From an uncultured Eubacteriales bacterium (lineage in GTDB: Bacteria; Bacillota; Clostridia; Lachnospirales; Lachnospiraceae), in contig CASDVE010000033.1 in the NCBI GenBank assembly GCA_949284175.1, forward strand, positions 1 through 32,458: 32,458 nt of DNA. The letters run 5' to 3'. Both the position numbers and the translations under genes were made by a program. This document shows positions 29,695-32,458 of the stretch, piece by piece. The number at the start of each line of letters is the position of its first letter. Position 1 is the stretch's first letter. The notes under the pieces were generated by a model. That model made no database searches, was not told the DNA's origin, and saw only the letters and a program-made list of their open reading frames with translations.

Positions 29695-32332
29695 CAGAGC
29701 TTGGTATTTTAAATTTATAGCATGGATTTTAGTTTTAGCCTGTTCATCAGGAATTGTCACTTCTTTGTGGCATGGTCTGACAGTATATGAAGATTTTCCA
29801 TATATGGCAGAAGAGAATTATATAGAAAGCCAAGAATTTCGATATGAAATAGGTGATTATGCGACAAACTTAATACAGAAATTGTTGTATGAAAACATGG
29901 ATAAGAAGTACACAAAAGAATTAGTTGATGCACAAATGCAAAATGCTTATCAATTATGGAAAGAAGAAAGAGGATATATTGTTTTTAATTTTCATAATGA
30001 GTATGATGAGTATTATATTTCTACCCAGTATACAGAAGGATATTATGATTCTGAGCCAGATCAAGGAATGACATATTACGATGAGTATGGAAATGTTTAT
30101 CAGACGGATGGAAGTGAATCTAGTACATCGGTTTTCGTTGATGAAAATAGTGGGAATAAAACAGAAACTTCAGATTCCTTTAGCTATGAAGCATTTGAAA
30201 AAGCGAATCCAAACTTAAGAAGTTATATTCAGCAATGTATGGAGCAGAATTTAAAATATCGGTATGAAAATAGTAAAGATTTTATTGCAAAGAATACAAT
30301 GTTTCAGGCTTCTGTGATCGCAAAAGATCAGAAAAGAGAATGGAAGAAGATGTTTCAGGAATACCAAACATTCCCATTCTATATTTTATATCAAAATGGC
30401 AAAGAAGTTATAAAAGGAAATGAGAAAAAAGATCAAACAACCAATGTTCACTATTTTGGTACAAGAGAACAAATGGTTTATTCATCCAACGGAGTGGATG
30501 ATTTTGAGTATGTGCAATTGGTACGACCTTCGTTACCATTTGATGACATAGATTTTGGAGAACAGCTCCAATCAATGCAAGATGTAGATCAAATCTATGA
30601 TACTTGGATTGTAACAGAATTAGAAAACCTTTTTGAAAGCTATCAAATTGGTATTGGCATCGATCAAACAACATTAGCTGAGAAACAATCTGCGATTGTG
30701 CTCAGTAAATCCGCCAGCAAAAATATTTTATTTGCATCAGGGATTATGGCTGTGATTCTTTTATTTAGCGTGATTTATTTAATTGCTATCACAGGAAAGA
30801 GTCCAAGAGATAACGAGGTACATTTGAATCTATTAGATTCTATCTGGTCAGAAATTCAAGGAATTGCAGGATTTCTCCTTATTGTAGGTGGAATAGGAGG
30901 ATTTGCTCTTACGTTGCCTTCTTATTATACAAGAAACAATGTGCTTGTAAAGGAAAGTCAATTTGTAGATACCTTTGGTCATCCAATATCAGAAATTATG
31001 ATTGGTCTTGGAACAATGGTATTTACATTTTTAATAGGCTCCCTCATTTTATCTCAAGTAAGACGGTTAAAAGCGAGAAACTGGCTGGAAGGATTTATTT
31101 GTATCCGTATTATAAAATCCTCATGGAGAAAGCTAGCAGGTGGGCTTGGAACGCTTTGGAGAGGTGGACGCCTCATGAATCGCATGGCAGTAATCGCTAT
31201 CGTAGTTCCTATTCTTTCTGCTACATGGATTGGTGTTCCATTTATGATTGCTGGACTACTATATCTTGTTTATCGCTATGTACCAGATTTTGAAAAGTTA
31301 CAAAGTGGTGTAAAGAACATTAAAGATGGTAACTTATCCTATCAAATTCAAATTGAGCATGAGGGAGTAATAAAAGAAGTTGCAGAGGATGTGAACACAA
31401 TATCAGAAGGATTAAAAAAGGCAATTGCATCCGAAGTTCGCTCTGAACGAATGAAAGCGGAATTGATTTCCAATGTATCTCATGATATAAAGACACCATT
31501 GACTTCCATTATCACTTATGTGGATTTATTAAAAAAAGAAGAGATTGATAATGAAACAGCAAAGGATTATATTGCAATCATTGAGAATAAAGCACATCGG
31601 TTAAAAGTGTTGACCAATGATTTATTCGAGGCTGCCAAAGCCAGCAGTGGCGATATGCCAGTTCATTTAGAAAAAGTCAATATACAATCCCTTGTACAGC
31701 AATCCTTAGGGGAATTTGATGATAAATTGAAACAGGCAGGACTGACCATGCGTGTTACGATGCCAGAAAATCCACTTTATATCTTGGCGGATGGACGCTT
31801 GATGTGGAGAGTTGCCTCCAATTTATTATCCAATGTGGTAAAATATGCACAAACTGGCAGTCGGGTTTATTTAGATGTGGAAGAAGAAGAGAATGGCAAT
31901 TGGGTTCACATAACGATGAAAAATATATCTGCCTATGAGTTAAATATTGATGCAGAAGAGCTGATGGAGCGTTTTACAAGAGGTGATGAGTCAAGAAGTA
32001 CAGAAGGCAGTGGTCTTGGGCTGAATATCGCAAATAGCTTGATTGCCTTGCAACATGGAGAATTTGAAGTGAGCATTGATGGAGATTTATTCAAAGTCAT
32101 TGTAAAAATGCCGAGATTTCATGAGAATGCAGAGCAAAAAAGAGAAGAAACAAGAAACACTGAGGAATATAAGGACAAAGAAGAAAAGATTTCATTAAAA
32201 AAAGAAAGAGATAAGGAAGAGAATCGTTCAGAACAAGAAGTATTTACAGAAGAAACAGAACCAGATGCAGAATGGGAAAGAGAACCTGTGGAAGACGTTC
32301 ATTCAGAGGCAGTAAATGATAAAATAGAATAG
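29669..32332 (+). CDS. Large sensor histidine kinase with several membrane segments
   Basis: This is an 887-residue kinase. TTG (29669, or 29681) must be the start, because no in-frame ATG lies before the first membrane helix. Membrane segments fall at about 14-33, 352-376, 397-417, 442-464 and 505-536. An extracellular domain of about 320 residues (33-351), rich in Tyr, Asp and Glu, probably senses the signal. A HAMP-like linker (about 540-585) precedes the HisKA domain with His605 (SNVSHDIKTPLTS). The ATPase domain has the N box NLLSNVVKYAQ and the G2 box GSGLGLNIANS. A charged tail of about 65 residues (EEKISLKKERDKEE and similar) follows. The ligand is unknown. Confidence 0.9.
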   Translation: MATRLRNYSRAWYFKFIAWILVLACSSGIVTSLWHGLTVYEDFPYMAEENYIESQEFRYEIGDYATNLIQKLLYENMDKKYTKELVDAQMQNAYQLWKEERGYIVFNFHNEYDEYYISTQYTEGYYDSEPDQGMTYYDEYGNVYQTDGSESSTSVFVDENSGNKTETSDSFSYEAFEKANPNLRSYIQQCMEQNLKYRYENSKDFIAKNTMFQASVIAKDQKREWKKMFQEYQTFPFYILYQNGKEVIKGNEKKDQTTNVHYFGTREQMVYSSNGVDDFEYVQLVRPSLPFDDIDFGEQLQSMQDVDQIYDTWIVTELENLFESYQIGIGIDQTTLAEKQSAIVLSKSASKNILFASGIMAVILLFSVIYLIAITGKSPRDNEVHLNLLDSIWSEIQGIAGFLLIVGGIGGFALTLPSYYTRNNVLVKESQFVDTFGHPISEIMIGLGTMVFTFLIGSLILSQVRRLKARNWLEGFICIRIIKSSWRKLAGGLGTLWRGGRLMNRMAVIAIVVPILSATWIGVPFMIAGLLYLVYRYVPDFEKLQSGVKNIKDGNLSYQIQIEHEGVIKEVAEDVNTISEGLKKAIASEVRSERMKAELISNVSHDIKTPLTSIITYVDLLKKEEIDNETAKDYIAIIENKAHRLKVLTNDLFEAAKASSGDMPVHLEKVNIQSLVQQSLGEFDDKLKQAGLTMRVTMPENPLYILADGRLMWRVASNLLSNVVKYAQTGSRVYLDVEEEENGNWVHITMKNISAYELNIDAEELMERFTRGDESRSTEGSGLGLNIANSLIALQHGEFEVSIDGDLFKVIVKMPRFHENAEQKREETRNTEEYKDKEEKISLKKERDKEENRSEQEVFTEETEPDAEWEREPVEDVHSEAVNDKIE

Positions 32333-32338
32333 AAAAAA

Positions 32339-32458
32339 AGCTCTCCTCGATGAGGAGAGTTCAGAGTGTAGACAAAGTCCCCGCAAATGCTGGGACTTTG
32401 TCTGTACTTATGACCGCTTTTTTGATAGAATAAAACTATTAGAAAGGCGGTGTTTTTT
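32339..32458. other. Hairpin-rich end of the window
   Basis: CTCTCCTC/GAGGAGAG (about 32341-32359) is a hairpin after the kinase stop, without a T tract on the + strand. A second, perfect 12-base stem, AGACAAAGTCCC with GGGACTTTGTCT (about 32371-32403), follows. Near the edge, AGAAAGGCGG then TTTTTT looks like a ribosome binding site for a gene that would begin just past the window. It might be the left end of an insertion sequence, but this cannot be settled from here. Confidence 0.4.

Overview
The window is a chromosomal segment of a low-GC, endospore-forming Firmicute of the Clostridia. Gene content and order best fit a Lachnospiraceae-like bacterium: a complete spoIIIA operon, spoIVB-spo0A, and the classic Firmicute block nusB-xseA-xseB-ispA-dxs-tlyA-nadK-argR-recN. 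Almost all genes lie on the + strand.

Layout. (1) 104-2169 holds yqeG, aroE and efp. (2) 2170-6440 is an accessory block between efp and spoIIIAA, which are neighbours in Bacillus. It carries a thioredoxin-reductase-like flavoprotein without its CxxC, a GNAT acetyltransferase, a GntR/YtrA-type regulator with an ABC ATPase and permease under a palindromic promoter-operator, and one small minus-strand gene. (3) 6466-11777 is spoIIIAA-AH, encoding the mother-cell half of the feeding-tube complex. (4) 11878-20911 is a housekeeping run: Asp23 family, nusB, xseAB, ispA, dxs, tlyA, nadK, argR, recN. (5) 21058-24093 holds spoIVB, a canonical spo0A, and directly behind it a second Spo0A-like gene. Its receiver has Glu in place of the phosphorylated Asp and has lost half of the acidic pair, while its DNA-binding domain is intact. 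(6) 24320-26397 holds glgA and two small CotF-like spore-coat genes. (7) 26700-28400 is the most unusual stretch: a cold-shock gene with a long leader, a CRISPR array without adjacent cas genes, a compact locus with the layout of an Fst/par type I toxin-antitoxin system, and a small Xre regulator. (8) 29002-32332 encodes a response regulator and a large multi-membrane-segment histidine kinase. The last 100 bases hold hairpins and possibly the start of a further element.

The two strongest unusual signals are as follows. First, the candidate type I toxin-antitoxin locus at 27879-28161 has a 28-codon membrane peptide, convergent good promoters, one shared bidirectional terminator, a 28-base direct repeat (24 of 28 identical) that lets the antisense RNA pair over the toxin start codon, and an 8-base inverted repeat able to join the mRNA ends. 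Second, the tandem Spo0A paralogue has a phosphomimetic-looking, degenerate receiver and its own perfect consensus promoter. A structured dispersed repeat (three copies), repeated motifs in the CRISPR leader, and the CxxC-less flavoprotein also merit a second look. All functions are inferred from reading the sequence; no database search was run.
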